A stretch of DNA of 64,000 nt from Amphritea japonica ATCC BAA-1530. GTDB taxonomy: Bacteria > Pseudomonadota > Gammaproteobacteria > Pseudomonadales > Balneatricaceae. Made by a program: the position numbers and the translations under genes. Positions 8,034 through 18,790 of the stretch are shown here, in pieces (positions within the stretch are counted from its first letter, which is position 1; each line of letters opens with the position of its first letter). The DNA is taken from positions 3,232,693-3,296,692 of the forward strand of contig NZ_AP014545.1 of NCBI RefSeq assembly GCF_016592435.1, given 5' to 3'. Below the pieces are notes generated by a model, which was not told the DNA's origin, ran no database searches, and saw only the letters and a list, made by a program, of their open reading frames with translations.

Positions 8034-11000
8034 ATGTCACAGAATCAAGGCCCGCTTAAAAACCTGATCACACTGTTCACTGAACATCGGGTCGCATCAA
8101 ACCTGCTGATGATGTTGATGATTCTGGCCGGTATCTGGGGATTAAAAAAACTCAACACTCAGTTTTTCCCAACCTTTGAGCTGGATATTATTACCATCGC
8201 AGTGCCATGGAGTGGCGCTGCGGCAGAAGATGTGGAAAGTTCTATCATTCTGCCGATTGAGCGTGAGTTAAAATCGGTTAACGGTATTGATTCACTGTTT
8301 TCAACCGCCACTCAGGGATCTGCTTCCATTCGTCTGGAATTGGAAGAAAATAGCGATATTGCTTATATCCTTGATGAGGTAAAGCAGAAGGTCGATGGCA
8401 TTACCAACCTCCCCGCCGATGCCGAAAAACCTATTGTTCAGCAAGTCATTCGCTACGATGATATTGCCCGTATACTGATCACCAGTCCCGCCGCAACCCC
8501 GGCAGAATTAAGAATTCTAGCCCGGCAATTCGAACGGGAACTACTGCAAAAAGGGATTCGCAAGATCGATTTCGTCGGCATGCCGGAAGAAGAGATCGCT
8601 ATCCAGATATCCTCCAGTCGTCTGCATGAGCTGGGGCTGAGCCTGAGTGATGTAGCGGCAATTATCAATCAGCGCAGCGTTGATCTGCCGGCAGGTACTG
8701 CCGCACAAGGGGATGGATCACGACAGATTCGCAGCCTCAGCCAGCAACGCGATGTTGAAGGGTTCACCCAGCTACCGTTAATTACAAATAAAGATGGCCA
8801 GTTACTCCGGCTGGGGGATGTGGCCGCAATTGACTGGCGCAGCCAGGATAATCAAACCTACCTCACCTACCGGGGTCAGCCCGCAATCCAGCTATTGTTA
8901 CGCCGTACTGAAAACGACGATACCCTCAAAGCAGCCGGATTAATGCGTGAATGGCTCGATGAACGACAGCCAACGCTACCGCCTGACATTCAGTTGATCG
9001 CTTTTGATGAAGGCTATGTTGCTATTCAGGACCGTATCAACCTACTGATTAAAAACGGTCTGGGCGGTTTAATCCTGGTCATCGCCACACTGTTTTTATT
9101 CCTCAATGCACGGGTCGCGTTCTGGGTAACCGTCGGCATTCCGATCTCCTTTATGGCTACCCTGGCGGTGCTTTACGGCATCGGCGGCAGTATCAATATG
9201 ATCAGTCTGTTCGGTATGATAATGGCGCTGGGTATCATTGTTGATGACGCCATCGTGGTAGGTGAAGACACACTAACCCATCTACAGATGGGTGAACCTG
9301 GCCTTCAAGCCGCTATCGGGGGTGCCCACCGTATGCTGGCACCGGTTATGGCATCCTCGCTGACAACGGTGGCGGCTTTCCTGCCCCTGCTGCTGATTGG
9401 CGGTATTATCGGCAACATTCTGATCGATATTCCCACCGTGGTTATCTGTGTGATTGCCGCATCAGTAGTAGAGTGTTTTCTGATTCTTCCGGGGCATCTG
9501 CACCACAGTTTGCATAAGGCCGCAGATCTTCGCCCATCAAAAACCCGAATCAAACTGGATAACGCGTTTAATGACTTCAAAAACGGACGTTTTCGTGGCT
9601 GGGTAGAGAATGCCATCGAGTTTCGCTGGATAACCGTAACAATTGCCGTGGCGGCTTTCATTATTGCGATCGGTCTGGTCAACAGTGGCCGGATAAAATT
9701 TACCTTTTTCCCTGCGGTTGAGCTGGAAACCCTGAATGCCAATATTCAGTTCACCTCCGGCAGCAGCCCCGCCCAGGTCGATAACTTTCTCCTGCATCTG
9801 GACCAGACACTGCGACAAACCGAGCAGGAATTAGGCGGTAATCTGGTTAAGATGGCTTTGCAGATTCACCGTAAAACCAATAGTAGCCGAACCAGTCAGG
9901 GCGCCAGCCAGGGTGACGAATTCGGCGCACTCTATGTTCAGTTCACTCCGATCGACAGTCGGGAAGTCACCAACAGCAACATTATCCAGAAGTGGCGAAG
10001 TAAGATTATCCTGCCCGCCGGTATTGAAAAATTCACTATCGACCTGAAGCGCTCCGGCCCACCGGGTAAATCTCTCGAGGTCAAGCTGGTCGGCTCTGAT
10101 GTTGAAAAACTGAAACAAGCATCCCTCGCCGTGCAAGATAGCTTGCGCCAGTATAACGGCGTCAGCAATGTCGATGATGATCTTCCCTTTGGTAAGTCTC
10201 AGCTGATTTATGAACTGACTCCTTCAGGTAAAACCACCGGCCTGACGCTAAATTCTGTTGGCCGCCAGTTACGAGCTGCATTTGATGGTCAACTGGTGCA
10301 GATCTTTAATCAGGGTGAAGATGAAATTGAGGTCAGAGTCGTACTGCCCGATAATGAAAGAGACCGCTTCAGTGCACTGGAAAACCTGCCGGTTCTGCTA
10401 CCTGATGGCAGCAGTGCTCCACTGGCTAATGTTGTTCAGTTCTCTGATAAGCAGGGTCTTGACCGGTTGCAGCGGGTGGACGGTCAACTGGCAATCAAGG
10501 TCACAACCGATCTGGATGAATCCGTGGCGAATGCTAACGAGATTATCGCCGACCTGAGAGCCGGTAAGTTACAAAAGATAACCTCAGAATTCGGTGTACA
10601 GGCCAGCTTTGAAGGGCGTAATAAAAACCAGCGAGAAACCCTGGCCGATATGAAGATGGGATTATTGATCGCTTTGCTACTGATTTTTATCATTCTCAGC
10701 TGGGTTTTCTCGTCCTACAGCTGGCCACTGGCCGTTATGCTGGCGATCCCCCTCGGCCTGACCGGCGCTATTGCCGGACACCTGTTAACGGGACAAAATT
10801 TAACCATCCTGTCGCTGTTTGGCTGTTTCGGGCTATCGGGCATTGTCATAAACGATTCGATCGTCCTGATTACTTTTTACCAAAAATTGCGGCATCAGGG
10901 CTTGGCAGTCCATAAAGCCATTGTCGAAGCGGCTTGCCAGCGTCTGCGGGCGGTGCTGCTCACATCGCTGACGACAATTGCAGGCCTGACACCCATACTG

Positions 11001-11180
11001 TTTGAGACTTCGCTTCAGGCTCAGTTCCTGATCCCAATGGCAACCTCTCTGGTATTCGGACTAGCGTTCGGCACTATGCTGATCTTATTGGTTGTACCAG
11101 CACTTCTGGTGATGCTTGAGAATGGCAAAGCAGCGGTCAAATCGATGACTACGCGTAAAGCCCCGCCTCAGAGTACCTGA
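8034..11180 (+). CDS. RND efflux permease
   Basis: 1048 residues, the size of AcrB-type proton-driven exporters. Twelve predicted membrane helices in the usual 1+5+1+5 arrangement with two large periplasmic loops. The proton-relay Asp pair is intact in the G-I-I-V-D-D-A-I-V-V motif (near residue 405), and the FGMIMALG segment precedes it. The lack of a dedicated outer-membrane channel, and divergence from AcrB outside the core, leave the substrate open. It ends 22 bases before a strong stem-loop terminator. Confidence 0.93.
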   Translation: MSQNQGPLKNLITLFTEHRVASNLLMMLMILAGIWGLKKLNTQFFPTFELDIITIAVPWSGAAAEDVESSIILPIERELKSVNGIDSLFSTATQGSASIRLELEENSDIAYILDEVKQKVDGITNLPADAEKPIVQQVIRYDDIARILITSPAATPAELRILARQFERELLQKGIRKIDFVGMPEEEIAIQISSSRLHELGLSLSDVAAIINQRSVDLPAGTAAQGDGSRQIRSLSQQRDVEGFTQLPLITNKDGQLLRLGDVAAIDWRSQDNQTYLTYRGQPAIQLLLRRTENDDTLKAAGLMREWLDERQPTLPPDIQLIAFDEGYVAIQDRINLLIKNGLGGLILVIATLFLFLNARVAFWVTVGIPISFMATLAVLYGIGGSINMISLFGMIMALGIIVDDAIVVGEDTLTHLQMGEPGLQAAIGGAHRMLAPVMASSLTTVAAFLPLLLIGGIIGNILIDIPTVVICVIAASVVECFLILPGHLHHSLHKAADLRPSKTRIKLDNAFNDFKNGRFRGWVENAIEFRWITVTIAVAAFIIAIGLVNSGRIKFTFFPAVELETLNANIQFTSGSSPAQVDNFLLHLDQTLRQTEQELGGNLVKMALQIHRKTNSSRTSQGASQGDEFGALYVQFTPIDSREVTNSNIIQKWRSKIILPAGIEKFTIDLKRSGPPGKSLEVKLVGSDVEKLKQASLAVQDSLRQYNGVSNVDDDLPFGKSQLIYELTPSGKTTGLTLNSVGRQLRAAFDGQLVQIFNQGEDEIEVRVVLPDNERDRFSALENLPVLLPDGSSAPLANVVQFSDKQGLDRLQRVDGQLAIKVTTDLDESVANANEIIADLRAGKLQKITSEFGVQASFEGRNKNQRETLADMKMGLLIALLLIFIILSWVFSSYSWPLAVMLAIPLGLTGAIAGHLLTGQNLTILSLFGCFGLSGIVINDSIVLITFYQKLRHQGLAVHKAIVEAACQRLRAVLLTSLTTIAGLTPILFETSLQAQFLIPMATSLVFGLAFGTMLILLVVPALLVMLENGKAAVKSMTTRKAPPQST

Positions 11181-11202
11181 CGCTCAGCCAGAAGAACGAA
11201 GA

Positions 11203-11224
11203 AGCCCGGTTAAACCGGGCTTTT
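11203..11224 (+). terminator. rho-independent terminator after the RND operon
   Basis: A perfect 7-bp stem (AGCCCGG at 11203-11209, CCGGGCT at 11215-11221) with a 5-base loop is followed by a short T-run. The convergent PilZ gene ends 15 bases further on, so the element may serve both strands, but the T-run favours the plus strand. Confidence 0.8.
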
Positions 11225-11239
11225 ATATTATCACCTCAA

Positions 11240-11605
11240 TCACAGGCGCGCATGGTTATCCACATACGCGGATATAATCGCCATATCCTGTGGATTAAGA
11301 TCGACAAACTTCATACCAAACTCAAAACGATCCTGAGAGAGCCGTCGAACACGGACTAACCGACAAACTTCGCTTAACTCTCTCCCGGGCATACTGAAAC
11401 TAACCACATAATCTAATACCGCATTAGCACCGGTATTATCCAGCTTCAGGATATCTTCCAATTCATGATTTCCCCAAACGGCGATCCCGCCCAGACTAAT
11501 ATTAATAATCCGGGCGCCGGTGTTATCACCGGGGATTCCCACTTTAACCGGAAAATCAGTTTCAACCCGGGGATGAAATCGACTATCTGTAAGCACGCTT
11601 ACCAA
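11240..11605 (-). CDS. PilZ-domain protein (c-di-GMP receptor)
   Basis: 121 residues made of a single PilZ domain. The two binding motifs are visible: R-F-H-P-R near residue 9 (RxxxR) and N-I-S-L-G-G near residue 36 (D/N-x-S-x-x-G). Such single-domain proteins bind cyclic di-GMP and act through partner proteins, commonly in motility or pilus function. The partner cannot be inferred here. A second, larger PilZ protein (YcgR-like) occurs at 36-37 kb. Confidence 0.9.
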   Translation of the reverse strand: MVSVLTDSRFHPRVETDFPVKVGIPGDNTGARIINISLGGIAVWGNHELEDILKLDNTGANAVLDYVVSFSMPGRELSEVCRLVRVRRLSQDRFEFGMKFVDLNPQDMAIISAYVDNHARL

Positions 11606-11708
11606 CTCCCAACTACTTATCCGTTAATCTAAGCCTATGACGTTCACTCGTTATTGTCACTTAAGTGATCGGCCATTTCAGATAAACTTCAATAGATTCG
11701 CGGTTTCA

Positions 11709-11737
11709 TTGGCCTGTCGGCTTCCATCCGGTATAAT
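11709..11737 (+). promoter_or_regulatory. sigma-70 promoter for the dapC-yffB-dapD unit
   Basis: TTGGCC (11709-11714) and a perfect TATAAT (11732-11737) are separated by 17 bases, 39 bases upstream of the dapC ATG. No riboswitch-like structure was seen in the short leader. Confidence 0.75.
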
Positions 11738-11776
11738 TTGCGCTCTTTTGACAGCGGCTAATTACAAGGCTTTTCA

Positions 11777-12994
11777 ATGAATCCAGATCTGCACAAGCTC
11801 CAGCCATACCCTTTTGAGAAACTGGCTAAGCTCAAGGCCGGGGTAACACCTCCGGTCGACCTTGACCATATCGCTCTTTCAATTGGCGAGCCAAAGCACC
11901 CTTCGCCGGCCTTTGTGATGGATGAGCTCACCCGCAATCTGGACAAACTGGCAAATTATCCAACCACCGCTGGGACAATAGAGCTACGGCAAACAATCGC
12001 CGACTGGGCTACCCGTCGTTTTAAACTGCAGTCAGGGAGCCTGACCGGCGCCGATAATGTGCTGCCAGTACTTGGTACCCGCGAAGCTATTTTTGCCTTT
12101 ACCCAATGCGCGATCGACAGAGCTCCGGCAGGTACTGAATCACCGTTATTGCTCTCGCCTAATCCGTTCTACCAGATCTACGAAGGGGCGGCATATTTAT
12201 CCGGTGCTGAACCCTATTACCTTAGCTGTACAGCTGAGAATAACTTCGTACCTGATTTTGACAGCATATCCGAATCAGTCTGGCAGCGCTGCCAGCTGTT
12301 ATTCCTCTGCTCCCCCAGTAACCCAACCGGGGCAGTTACTGACGCCAAAACCCTTGCTAAGCTGATTGCACTATCGGACCAGTATGATTTTGTGATCGCC
12401 TCGGACGAATGCTACTCCGAGATCTATTTCGACGAAGCACAGCCGCCAGTTGGTTTACTGGAAGTCTGCGCCCAGCTTGGCCGTCACGATTATAAGAACT
12501 GCATGGTATTTCATAGCTTGTCTAAACGTTCCAACCTGCCAGGGTTGCGATCTGGATTTGTGGCCGGTGATGCTTCTCTGATTAAGCCCTTTACCAGCTA
12601 TCGGACCTATCATGGCTGCGCTATGTCTCTGCCAACTCAGCTAGCAAGTATCGCCGCCTGGAATGATGAGGCGCATGTGCTGGAAAACCGCGATAAATAC
12701 CGCGATAAATTTGCCGCTGTTGTTGAGATTCTGTCGCCGGTCATGGATGTTAAATTCCCCGATGCTGGATTCTACCTATGGGCAGGCACACCTATCGCTG
12801 ATGATCTGTTTGCTCAGGGACTATTTGAACAACAAAACGTAACGGTATTACCAGGAAGCTATGTTTCCAGAGCAGACCAGGCCGGAAATCTTCCAGGCGC
12901 AGGCCGGGTGCGTATGGCGTTGGTTGCCACACTGGACGAGTGCGTCGAAGGCGCATGGCGAATCCGCCGCTATGTTGAATCACTAAAAGGTTAA
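11777..12994 (+). CDS. dapC: N-succinyldiaminopimelate aminotransferase
   Basis: 405 residues, a fold-type I PLP aminotransferase of the DapC group. It forms N-succinyl-LL-diaminopimelate from N-succinyl-2-amino-6-ketopimelate with glutamate as donor, in the succinylase branch of lysine and peptidoglycan precursor synthesis. The N-terminal LQPYPFEKLAKLK segment is characteristic, the PLP lysine sits in H-S-L-S-K-R-S-N (near residue 249), and the phosphate-binding S-N-P-T-G motif lies near 178. dapD and dapE follow downstream, which supports the call. TATAAT promoter upstream. Confidence 0.95.
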   Translation: MNPDLHKLQPYPFEKLAKLKAGVTPPVDLDHIALSIGEPKHPSPAFVMDELTRNLDKLANYPTTAGTIELRQTIADWATRRFKLQSGSLTGADNVLPVLGTREAIFAFTQCAIDRAPAGTESPLLLSPNPFYQIYEGAAYLSGAEPYYLSCTAENNFVPDFDSISESVWQRCQLLFLCSPSNPTGAVTDAKTLAKLIALSDQYDFVIASDECYSEIYFDEAQPPVGLLEVCAQLGRHDYKNCMVFHSLSKRSNLPGLRSGFVAGDASLIKPFTSYRTYHGCAMSLPTQLASIAAWNDEAHVLENRDKYRDKFAAVVEILSPVMDVKFPDAGFYLWAGTPIADDLFAQGLFEQQNVTVLPGSYVSRADQAGNLPGAGRVRMALVATLDECVEGAWRIRRYVESLKG

Positions 12995-13003
12995 GGACAG
13001 ATC

Positions 13004-13348
13004 ATGACAACGCTATACGGCATTCCCAATTGCGATACCGTGAAAAAAGCTCAGCGCTGGCTGGACGCAAATAACGTTGAATTCAGCTTTCATGATTTCC
13101 GTAAAGACGGTCTGAACGAAACTCTGCTACGTGAATGGATCTCAGCCCTGGGCTGGGAATCTTTACTTAATAAACGCAGCACCAGCTGGAGACAGCTGGA
13201 TGATGATATAAAAAACAGTATTGATGAAGCCTCGGCCGTTCGCGAAATGCTGGCGACCCCTACTCTGATTAAACGCCCGGTACTTAACCTTGAGGGACGT
13301 TTTCAGGTGGGCTTCAAAGAGAGCGACTACAGCGCTCTATTCAAATAA
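13004..13348 (+). CDS. yffB: YffB/ArsC-family thioredoxin-fold protein
   Basis: 114 residues of the ArsC/Spx family. The N-terminal motif is P-N-C-D-T-V-K-K-A, so a single Cys (Cys10) replaces the CxxC of thioredoxins, and the K-R-P-V-L motif that holds the oxyanion Arg in ArsC is present near residue 90. YffB binds glutathione in known members and its cellular role is unclear; arsenate reduction is not expected from context. It sits between dapC (9 bases upstream) and dapD, an arrangement seen in many gammaproteobacteria. Confidence 0.9.
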   Translation: MTTLYGIPNCDTVKKAQRWLDANNVEFSFHDFRKDGLNETLLREWISALGWESLLNKRSTSWRQLDDDIKNSIDEASAVREMLATPTLIKRPVLNLEGRFQVGFKESDYSALFK

Positions 13349-13378
13349 ATTTATTCAAGTTCTATGGAGTTATACACA

Positions 13379-14410
13379 ATGAGTTCATTTGCATTCGGCC
13401 TGGGTATCGGCACAAAATCTTCAGACGGCGAGCTGCTGGAAGTCTATTACAACACACCGCTTCTGAATCCGTCTGACGCACTGATTAAAGCTGTTGCCGA
13501 TAAGGCAGGCTATACTGGCGGCAATCAGGCAATTGAGCTAACCGCTGCTCAACTGAACGATCTGGAAGCCGCTTTTCTGTCAATTGATGCCGAAGATCAG
13601 GCTGAGATCGTAGAGATCTGCAAAGGCACTCATCAGCCGATGATACTAACCGTTCTTGAAACCGATGCTGACCCGGAATCGACTTCTGAGGTCTATCTGA
13701 AACTGTCACTTCTGTCTCACCGCCTGGTGCAGCCCCACGGTCTGAACCTGAACGGTATGTTCGGCAAACTGCCAAACGTAGCCTGGACCAATGAGGGCGC
13801 AATCTCTCTGGCCGACTTGCCAAAACGTCAGCTGGCAGCCCGCGCTCAGGGTCGCATTATCGATGTTCACTCAGTAGACAAATTTCCAAAAATGGCTAAT
13901 TACGTTGTTCCTGCGGGTACACGTCTGGCAGCGACCTCCCGTATTCGCCTTGGCGCACACGTGGGTGAAGGCACTACCGTTATGCACGAAGGTTTTATTA
14001 ACTTTAATGCCGGAACAATGGGAGTCAGCATGGTTGAAGGCCGTATCTCAGCCGGCGTAGTCGTGGGTAACGGATCTGATCTGGGCGGTGGTTGCTCTAC
14101 TATGGGCACACTATCCGGTGGTAACAACGTGGTTATCTCCGTCGGTGAGAACTGCCTGCTGGGTGCCAATGCAGGTCTGGGTCTGCCGCTGGGTGACCGC
14201 TGTACCATTGAAGCAGGCTTGTATATTACGGCCAGCTCTAAAGTAACGGTACTGGATGATCAAAACAACGAAGTCAGCACTGTGAAAGCGGCCGAACTGG
14301 CTGGCAAACCTGATCTGCTGTTCCGTCGTAATTCACAGACCGGTCGAATTGAAGTAAAAACCAACAAGTCTGCAATCGAACTGAACGAAGAGCTGCACGC
14401 TCACAACTAA
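13379..14410 (+). CDS. dapD: tetrahydrodipicolinate N-succinyltransferase
   Basis: 343 residues from the ATG at 13379; an in-frame ATG at 13364 exists, but the GGAG that would serve as ribosome site lies inside that extension, so the inner start is preferred. The enzyme transfers succinate from succinyl-CoA to tetrahydrodipicolinate, the committed step of the succinylase branch. The C-terminal half shows the hexapeptide left-handed beta-helix pattern (GAHVGEGTTVMHEGFINFNA and VVVGNGSDLGGGCS areas). The long N-terminal domain is of the Pseudomonas-type DapD (about 344 residues) rather than the 274-residue E. coli form. Confidence 0.95.
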   Translation: MSSFAFGLGIGTKSSDGELLEVYYNTPLLNPSDALIKAVADKAGYTGGNQAIELTAAQLNDLEAAFLSIDAEDQAEIVEICKGTHQPMILTVLETDADPESTSEVYLKLSLLSHRLVQPHGLNLNGMFGKLPNVAWTNEGAISLADLPKRQLAARAQGRIIDVHSVDKFPKMANYVVPAGTRLAATSRIRLGAHVGEGTTVMHEGFINFNAGTMGVSMVEGRISAGVVVGNGSDLGGGCSTMGTLSGGNNVVISVGENCLLGANAGLGLPLGDRCTIEAGLYITASSKVTVLDDQNNEVSTVKAAELAGKPDLLFRRNSQTGRIEVKTNKSAIELNEELHAHN

Positions 14411-15697
<1,287 letters not shown>

Positions 15698-15702
15698 CTG
15701 AT

Positions 15703-16539
15703 ATGACCTTCGAGCTGAACTGCCCAGTGTGTCTAAAGCCCTTAGAGGGGGACAATAAACATCTGGAATGCCCCGACCGACATAGTTATGACGCAGCAAA
15801 ACAAGGATACTGGAATCTGTTACTGGCCAACCAGAAACGCTCCAAAGACCCTGGTGACAATGCGGAGATGGTACTGGCAAGACGTCAGTTTCTGGCCCTG
15901 GGTCATTATCAACCGCTCGCCGACACCATCGCTCAACAATTAGTAAGTATCGTTACAGAGAAGCCGGCGCCCCGTATTCTCGACATGGGGTGTGGCGAAG
16001 GTTATTACACTCATCGCATGCACCAACAACTGGAACTAACCAGCAACGACTATCAGTTAGCCGGGCTGGATATTTCAAAGCATGCTGTCAAAGCCGCTTG
16101 TAACCAAACTAAAGCCCTGACCTGGATGGTCGCTTCCGGCGCCCGAATGCCGGTCGCGGATGGATCACTGGATCTGATCACTGTTCTCTTCAGCCGTTTG
16201 ATGCCAGACGAATTCAGTCGCACACTAAAACCTGGTGCAGAACTACTGATCGCCTATCCCGGCGAAGATCATCTGATTGAATTGCGCCATCTGATCTATG
16301 ACCAGGTGCGCCATTCCGGTTTTGATCCCGCTGCCGTACTTGGAGCGCAATTCGAGGCCCTCGCAACCGAGTCGGTCAGATACACCTTCACCTTACCGGA
16401 TCAAGCCCAGATAGCTCAGTTACTGGCAATGACTCCCCATGGCTGGCGCATCAATCAGGCAGCCCGTGATCGGTTAGCCGCATTAGATCACTTGGAGCTA
16501 ACACTGGACGTTTCCTTAGCCCGCTTTAAACGGCTCTGA
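15703..16539 (+). CDS. rlmA: 23S rRNA (guanine-N1)-methyltransferase RlmA
   Basis: 278 residues. A four-ligand zinc finger at the N-terminus (C-P-V-C near 7-10; C-P-D-R-H near 23-27) is followed by the RlmA signature Y-D-A-A-K-Q-G-Y-W-N-L-L-L and a class I methyltransferase domain with the SAM motif D-M-G-C-G-E-G-Y. RlmA methylates N1 of G745 in helix 35 of 23S rRNA. It starts five bases after the dapE stop and may be co-transcribed with dapE. Confidence 0.93.
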   Translation: MTFELNCPVCLKPLEGDNKHLECPDRHSYDAAKQGYWNLLLANQKRSKDPGDNAEMVLARRQFLALGHYQPLADTIAQQLVSIVTEKPAPRILDMGCGEGYYTHRMHQQLELTSNDYQLAGLDISKHAVKAACNQTKALTWMVASGARMPVADGSLDLITVLFSRLMPDEFSRTLKPGAELLIAYPGEDHLIELRHLIYDQVRHSGFDPAAVLGAQFEALATESVRYTFTLPDQAQIAQLLAMTPHGWRINQAARDRLAALDHLELTLDVSLARFKRL

Positions 16540-16542
16540 CAA

Positions 16543-16848
16543 ATGAACCATCCCCGCTTAAGAGACCGCCTGCGCCTTCGCTTGATACGTCGTGCCGATA
16601 AGGTTAAGCAGAACCTGATCATTCTTCTGATAGGGTTGGGCATCTTTCTGCTGGGATTTGTGACCCTGATTATTGCCCAGTTCCTCATACCCGAAGGACT
16701 GCAACGGGAGCTTATCGCACTGATCGGTCTCATTTTAGCAATTTGCGGGGTAATCACCGCAGCATTCGGCTATATTAGCCTAAGCATTCTGCGGATTTTT
16801 CGTTTCCTGTTAACTGAAACCAAGCGACCTGATCAGAGCCATGACTGA
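16543..16848 (+). CDS. small two-helix membrane protein, unknown
   Basis: 101 residues. A basic N-terminus (about residues 4-22, many Arg) leads into two hydrophobic helices at about 24-48 and 56-80, then a polar tail. By the positive-inside rule both ends are likely cytoplasmic. I recognise no family. It starts three bases after rlmA and overlaps the next gene by eight bases, so it is part of the same transcript. Confidence 0.75.
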   Translation: MNHPRLRDRLRLRLIRRADKVKQNLIILLIGLGIFLLGFVTLIIAQFLIPEGLQRELIALIGLILAICGVITAAFGYISLSILRIFRFLLTETKRPDQSHD

Positions 16849-17227
16849 AGCCCAGCGCCACCCCGATATTGAAATCTACATTAAAGACCGTTCTCTTGAG
16901 CAGATAACCGACTGGCTTGCAACGCACTGCCAGCCCCTGAAAAGGGATTTTGAACAGGGGCAGGTTCATCATTTCGTCGGCCTGATAAACGATCAGGAGG
17001 TCCCCGTCATGGTGCATGAAAAAGTTTCTGGAAAAGCCTGGACCAGCGTCTGGTTTAATTCGGATCAGACACCATGGTTTAAAGATTTAGATTGCGCAGA
17101 ACAGGCATCAAAAGAATTAGACACCCAGATTCGCTGTATCGCCAGCGGCTGGAACACCGGTGATGACCCGGATGAGTGGTGGAAAGTAGAACAGGGAAAC
17201 AGTGAAAAAATTCAGTGGCGAACCTGA
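16841..17227 (+). CDS. conserved small cytoplasmic protein, unknown
   Basis: 128 residues, acidic, no signal or membrane segment. A C-terminal region rich in Trp (G-K-A-W-T-S-V-W-F and D-P-D-E-W-W-K-V-E) looks conserved and structured, but I do not recognise a family or function. The start lies inside the end of the preceding membrane-protein gene (8-base overlap), so the two are coupled and sit at the end of the dapE-rlmA transcript. Confidence 0.75.
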   Translation: MTEAQRHPDIEIYIKDRSLEQITDWLATHCQPLKRDFEQGQVHHFVGLINDQEVPVMVHEKVSGKAWTSVWFNSDQTPWFKDLDCAEQASKELDTQIRCIASGWNTGDDPDEWWKVEQGNSEKIQWRT

Positions 17228-17251
17228 GCCCAACCGGATCTGTATAAGCCT

Positions 17252-17677
17252 TTAAGCCGTGGCGCTAAACTGCTGGCCCGAGCGATCAATCTCATCCAGC
17301 ATCAGCCGCCCCGCAGATGCCAATCCGATTCTGGCAAAATGATCAGCACTTGCAGAAGCATTGGTGGGTGTTTCAGTCTTATAAGCGATATGGCTCAACA
17401 GATACGCAAAATCTCCCTGATGAACGTCATGAACAGCGCCGTTCAACCGCTCAACCACTTCACCACTGTAGAGACTATCCGGATCAGGGTATTCAATCGG
17501 TTGATCTTCCGGCAGGCTGAACCCTGTAGAAGTCGTCTGCTTTTTCTGCGCCAGATCCTCAGACGCATTGATCAGGCTTAACAACATAGAAAACTGCGCA
17601 CCCCGCCCTTCGTTTACCGCATGGGCCAACGATGACGTGTAGTTTTCTATCCGCTGTTCAATCCGTTCAATCTGCAT
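17252..17677 (-). CDS. hypothetical protein, unknown
   Basis: 141 residues, soluble, largely helical, with no motif I recognise. A hairpin of perfect 7-bp arms (AAGTAGA at 17700-17706, TCTACTT at 17714-17720) lies 23 bases upstream; read on the minus strand its loop carries an AGGAGAC sequence, but that is too far from the ATG at 17677 to be its ribosome site. It lies downstream of the LysR gene on the same strand and is convergent with the rlmA group. Confidence 0.7.
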   Translation of the reverse strand: MQIERIEQRIENYTSSLAHAVNEGRGAQFSMLLSLINASEDLAQKKQTTSTGFSLPEDQPIEYPDPDSLYSGEVVERLNGAVHDVHQGDFAYLLSHIAYKTETPTNASASADHFARIGLASAGRLMLDEIDRSGQQFSATA

Positions 17678-17794
17678 TATCGATTTTCATACCGGCTTTA
17701 AGTAGAGTCTCCTTCTACTTCGGCCAATAGATTAATTTATTGAGTAATTTCTGATATTTATAAGATATTTATTGGTCATCGCTGTCCTGATTAT

Positions 17795-18664
17795 TTAGAC
17801 GTCCAGTAATCGCAAAAAAGCCTGAACCAACTTACTGGAACCAATTTCAGGGCGCACAACAACGGACAGCTGACGGGATAGCTCAAGCGAGGTTTCCAGC
17901 TTCACCAATTCCCCCCGCCGTAACTCTTCTGCAACCGATAACTGTGACAGGCAACCGATACCAAGGCCTGCCTTTACCGATTGTTTAATCGCTTCCTGAC
18001 GATTAAGCGCCATCACCGTCTTAACACTCACACCGGCCTGCTGAATCGCCCGGTCAAAGACAGCTCGTGTACCGGAGCCTGGCTCCCGAAGAATCCAACG
18101 TTGCTGAGGCATCTGATCAATACTCAGAACCCCCTGCTGTGCCAGTGGGTGATTTGGGTGACAAAAAATCTGCAGTGAATCGTTACGCCAGGGAATAATT
18201 TGTAATTGATGATGAGAAGCAGGCCCCTCAATCAAACCCACATGTGCCTGCTGCTTCTCCAGGCGCTCTATCACCTGACCGGTATTATTAATCTGCAGAT
18301 CCGGCTCCACATCAGGATAACGCGCCAAAAAGTCAGCCATAATCGAAGGAAACAGGTAGCTGGCAATTGTCACACTGGCAGCCACACGAAACGCACCGCT
18401 AACGCCACTGCTATAGGGCGCATTCAGGCTCTCAACAGTATTCAGAATATCCCGCACCCGGGGCAAAACATCCTCACCCAGATCGGTCATCACCAGTTCA
18501 CGACCATTTCGACTAAACAATCGATACCCGAGCGATGACTCCAGCTCCTTTAGCGCCTGACTGGCAGCCGACTGACTCAGCGCCTGCTCATCAGCGGCAG
18601 CAGTCAGCCTGCCCAGACGAGCGGTAGCCTCAAATATTTTCAGTTGTTTCAGGGAAAGACTCAC
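17795..18664 (-). CDS. LysR-family regulator, divergent from yeiH
   Basis: 289 residues. Winged helix-turn-helix at about residues 4-62 (L-S-L-K-Q-L-K-I-F-E-A-T start; S-A-A-S-Q-A-L-K-E-L-E in the recognition helix) and a LysR effector-binding domain after residue 90. It is divergently transcribed from a YeiH-type exporter gene with 126 bases between starts, the standard arrangement for a LysR regulator acting on its neighbour. A perfect inverted repeat in the gap is a candidate operator. The effector is unknown. Confidence 0.92.
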   Translation of the reverse strand: MSLSLKQLKIFEATARLGRLTAAADEQALSQSAASQALKELESSLGYRLFSRNGRELVMTDLGEDVLPRVRDILNTVESLNAPYSSGVSGAFRVAASVTIASYLFPSIMADFLARYPDVEPDLQINNTGQVIERLEKQQAHVGLIEGPASHHQLQIIPWRNDSLQIFCHPNHPLAQQGVLSIDQMPQQRWILREPGSGTRAVFDRAIQQAGVSVKTVMALNRQEAIKQSVKAGLGIGCLSQLSVAEELRRGELVKLETSLELSRQLSVVVRPEIGSSKLVQAFLRLLDV

Positions 18665-18685
18665 TATTCGGTTTTTCTTATATTA

Positions 18686-18700
18686 GATGTTAGAAACATC
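18686..18700. promoter_or_regulatory. candidate LysR operator
   Basis: A perfect 15-base inverted repeat GATGTT-AGA-AACATC lies 22 bases upstream of the LysR ATG and about 90 upstream of yeiH. Position and symmetry fit a LysR-type recognition site; identity is inferred. Confidence 0.5.
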
Positions 18701-18790
18701 CATTTTACTTAACCATTTAAAAAATGGAAGATAGCCCCGTTCCGACAACCCAAGTCAATCTGATTCACCTCGCAGAACAAGGTCGCGATT

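Noticed and set aside
11738-11776. Lysine riboswitch in the dapC leader
   Set aside because: The leader is far too short for a lysine riboswitch.
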